From the NCBI RefSeq assembly GCF_021129155.1, contig NZ_JAJOMC010000012.1, forward strand, positions 1 through 64,000: a stretch of 64,000 nucleotides of DNA. Direction: 5' to 3'. The translations under genes and the position numbers were made by a program. Position 1 is the first letter of the stretch; every line of letters starts with the position of its first letter. Below are positions 63,747 to 64,000 of the stretch, in pieces. The notes under the pieces were generated by a model. That model searched no databases. It had not been told where the DNA came from and saw only the letters and a program-made list of their open reading frames with translations. This DNA is from Arthrobacter sp. AK04 (GTDB lineage Bacteria; Actinomycetota; Actinomycetes; Actinomycetales; Micrococcaceae).

Positions 63747-64000
63747 GCGGCTCCTTCGGAAACGGTGTGGGTGGCGGAGTTTGCCGGCCGGGCTCCGCTG
63801 TAATGGGCATGGTGGGGGTTTTCCCAGATCACCGTGGCGCCCATGCCCAGGCCAACACACATGGTGGTGATGCCGTAGCGCACGGAAGGGTCTTCCTCGA
63901 ACTGCCGGGCCAGCTGGGTCATCAGCCGTACGCCGGAGGAGGCCAGCGGGTGTCCCACTGCGATGGCGCCGCCGTAGCGGTTGACCCGAGTGTCGTCGTC
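63743..64000 (-). CDS. fadA: Acetyl-CoA C-acyltransferase, C-terminal part (cut by window edge)
   Basis: Thiolase that completes beta-oxidation by cleaving 3-ketoacyl-CoA. Only 85 residues plus the stop are inside the window. The C-terminal signatures are clear: NRYGGAIAVGHPLASSG (catalytic His) and CVGLGMG (second catalytic Cys). The stop overlaps the fadB start by four bases, so the two subunits are coupled. The gene continues beyond base 64000. Confidence 0.94.
   Translation of the reverse strand, partial: DDDTRVNRYGGAIAVGHPLASSGVRLMTQLARQFEEDPSVRYGITTMCVGLGMGATVIWENPHHAHYSGARPANSATHTVSEGAA

Noticed and set aside
1..64000. Prophage, insertion sequence, tRNA or rRNA genes
   Set aside because: No integrase, transposase, terminal repeats, tRNA cloverleaf or rRNA motif was seen in any intergenic region on either strand. 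I did not run a covariance-model or BLAST search.

Overview
The window is a contiguous stretch of a high-GC Gram-positive chromosome, most likely Arthrobacter, Pseudarthrobacter or a close Micrococcaceae relative. The evidence is codon use rich in G/C third positions, many GTG and TTG starts, a mycothione reductase (mycothiol is confined to Actinobacteria), SepH, DUF3093/DUF3710/DUF3159/DUF5998 proteins, a fused CydDC, and gene order shared with other Actinobacteria. I see no rRNA, tRNA, CRISPR array, prophage or insertion sequence. It looks like core chromosome.

Layout. (1) 1-14 kb is a lipoate and 2-oxoacid dehydrogenase locus on the minus strand: lipA (partial), lipB, a TIGR01777 epimerase, an OsmC protein, a small membrane protein, the E2 subunit (sucB/dlaT type), lpd and pepA. 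A Ser/Thr kinase and a tricorn protease lie on the plus strand between them. (2) 14-20 kb holds a PAC2 protein, an MFS transporter, a DUF4192 protein, the primary sigma factor sigA and a small zinc-ribbon-like protein. (3) 20-33 kb has the topoisomerase IV genes parE and parC on opposite strands. Between them sit a BlaI-type repressor/M56 membrane protease pair and the divergent cytochrome bd operon cydA-cydB-cydDC. (4) 33-39 kb is a plus-strand run: an acyltransferase fused to a ligase-like domain, DUF5998, a phosphodiesterase and thymidine kinase. (5) 39-48 kb is a block whose order (DUF3093, dut, DUF3710, OB-fold, DUF3159, two TrkA-like proteins, APC permease, TrmA-like methyltransferase) matches the M. 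tuberculosis Rv2698-Rv2689c region from memory. (6) 48-57 kb carries acnA, dxs, a DUF402 protein, an unknown protein, an aldo/keto reductase and a nucleoside hydrolase, then mycothione reductase on the minus strand. (7) 58-64 kb has a complete ECF vitamin-type importer (S, T, fused A1-A2) and a fadB/fadA beta-oxidation pair (fadA partial).

The most interesting signal is a candidate BlaI regulon for respiration. Three exact copies of the dyad TTCTAC-N5-GTAGAA lie in the blaI-cydA intergenic region, placed on the predicted -10 of cydA, just downstream of it, and on the predicted -35 of blaI. A fourth copy with one mismatch lies about 15 kb away on the predicted promoter of the small His-containing membrane protein at 8403-8753. 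This points to a BlaI/M56 switch that controls cytochrome bd rather than a beta-lactamase. Other points of interest are a KimA-like potassium importer divergent from two RCK-type TrkA proteins, a set of probable leaderless genes, alanine/glycine/threonine-rich repeat expansions in three unrelated proteins, and a short intergenic repeat (core CGACGGCGGGAC) found three times.

Starts were chosen from family N-termini, Shine-Dalgarno spacing and -10 elements. All family assignments are by recognition of motifs in the translated sequence; no database search was run.
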